Positions 63,475 through 64,000 of a DNA stretch of 64,000 bases are shown piece after piece (the first letter of the stretch is position 1; each line of letters opens with the position of its first letter). The notes below the pieces were generated by a model. It ran no database searches and was not told the origin of the DNA. It saw nothing but the letters and a program-made list of their open reading frames with translations. The DNA is from Polynucleobacter sp. (lineage in GTDB: Bacteria; Pseudomonadota; Gammaproteobacteria; Burkholderiales; Burkholderiaceae), in NCBI RefSeq assembly GCF_030693775.1, contig NZ_JAUXZY010000004.1, forward strand, positions 124,001-188,000. The letters are read 5' to 3'. The position numbers and the translations under genes were made by a program.

Positions 63475-64000
63475 CAATTTGATCAAAAACAAGGCGGATA
63501 TCGATTGGCCCTGTTTTCGTATTGCGGGTCATATTTAGTTTTTCTAGCTTGCTGCTACTGTCGCCCCAAACATAGGATAAGTTCCATCCATCTTGACTGA
63601 TTTTCGAAACAATACCGTTGGGACTGCGTTCTAAGCTGGCTGGGCTACCAGGCCGCACTTGGCCGCGCAGCCAGTCCGATAAGCCACGCGCAGGCAAAGG
63701 CAGCCCTAATGCAGACTGAATCAGGGTATCTGCATCAATTGCTTTGCTTATTTTGCCGTCACGTTCTAACACTGCTTCGCCGGGGGTAATGGTAATTTTT
63801 GCAATCGAGCCCCCGACCGGATTACGAATCTCCAAAGTGTCGTTCAGCGCATCTTGGCTGAGGGTGAAGCCGCCCGAGCCTCCCTCGGCAGGCCGTTCAG
63901 CGCCGCCGTTCATGCGAATCGAAAAGCGGCCATCCCAAACAATCTTGGTGGACTGGTTGGGCATTACCCAGTTGGGCTTGAAGCGTTTTAAGGTTTCACG
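63467..64000 (-). CDS. lolB: Outer-membrane lipoprotein LolB (N-terminus outside window)
   Basis: The frame is open to the window edge, giving at least 177 residues. The visible part starts in the LolB-like region KIVWDGRFSIRMNGG and continues through a beta-rich domain with DTLEIRNPVGGSIAKI and GLPLPARGLSDWLRGQVRPG, the typical LolB hook region. LolB accepts lipoproteins from LolA and inserts them into the outer membrane. The signal peptide and lipobox lie beyond 64000. An internal ATG at 63964 is not the start. It overlaps ispE by eight bases, the usual lolB-ispE coupling. Confidence 0.88.
   Translation of the reverse strand, partial: RETLKRFKPNWVMPNQSTKIVWDGRFSIRMNGGAERPAEGGSGGFTLSQDALNDTLEIRNPVGGSIAKITITPGEAVLERDGKISKAIDADTLIQSALGLPLPARGLSDWLRGQVRPGSPASLERSPNGIVSKISQDGWNLSYVWGDSSSKLEKLNMTRNTKTGPIDIRLVFDQIDD

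Noticed and set aside
63467..63964. A complete 165-residue gene starting at ATG 63964
   Set aside because: The frame stays open to the window edge and the protein lacks the signal peptide and lipobox LolB needs, so the gene is cut by the window and does not start here.

Overview
This is a gene-dense chromosomal segment of a betaproteobacterium of the order Burkholderiales. Gene content and order point to Burkholderiaceae, and most likely to a small-genome freshwater lineage such as Polynucleobacter. The pointers are: coxBA-(small ORF)-ctaG-DUF2970-coxC-DUF2909-surf1-ctaA-ctaB-sco followed by rpoH and ftsY; gshA-gshB-EIIA-HPr-EI; a TorF-type porin before glnK-amtB; lolB-ispE-tRNA-Gln-prs-rplY-pth; a split methionine synthase; a PhaM-type PHA granule protein. 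Moderate GC by eye, very short intergenic gaps and many 1-14 bp gene overlaps fit a streamlined genome. The genus is inference. I see no insertion sequence, prophage, CRISPR array or rRNA operon, and no gap over 300 bp without a gene. The longest, about 287 bp, lies before the porin gene.

Layout. 1-3.1 kb: end of a probable efflux adaptor and an RND pump. 3.1-7.3 kb: GST, flavin reductase, a small lipoprotein, an AcuI-type reductase, DUF1289, an MBL hydrolase and PhaM. 7.4-11.2 kb: two-gene methionine synthase. 11.2-14.7 kb: DUF1840, argS, a SPOR protein and dsbA. 14.7-21.1 kb: a tightly overlapping operon (exported glutathione peroxidase, FAD oxidoreductase, DUF1365, cyclopropane-synthase-like methyltransferase, SDR) divergent from an Fe-S photolyase/cryptochrome; this is the most accessory-like block and probably handles light or oxidative damage and lipid modification. 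21.1-29.6 kb: rfaE2, coaX, birA, VanZ, a 2Fe-2S ferredoxin, a hydrolase, DUF493, lipB, lipA, a lipoprotein, an MFS transporter and ubiK. 29.6-32.6 kb: porin, P-II protein and ammonium channel. 32.6-37.4 kb: glutathione synthesis and a permease-less PTS. 37.4-44.7 kb: ThiF/MoeB, C-terminal protease, gpmA, rhodanese, grxC, secB, gpsA, trmL, comF and a BioC-like methyltransferase. 44.8-53.9 kb: aa3-type cytochrome oxidase with its assembly and heme A genes. 53.9-64 kb: rpoH under a perfect CIRCE operator, ftsY, two M16 peptidases, rsmD, coaD, a ferredoxin, pth, rplY, prs, tRNA-Gln, ispE and the 3' part of lolB.

The most interesting signals are not new protein families but expression architecture. 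At least seven genes have a -10-like TANNNT hexamer followed by exactly six bases and then the ATG, with no usable Shine-Dalgarno site, which predicts leaderless mRNAs; two of these cases are divergent gene pairs. Other points are the perfect CIRCE site before rpoH, the photolyase/lipid-modification cluster, a tRNA starting six bases after a protein gene, and a 36-codon gene inside the cytochrome oxidase operon. I did not find a convincing wholly new biological system.
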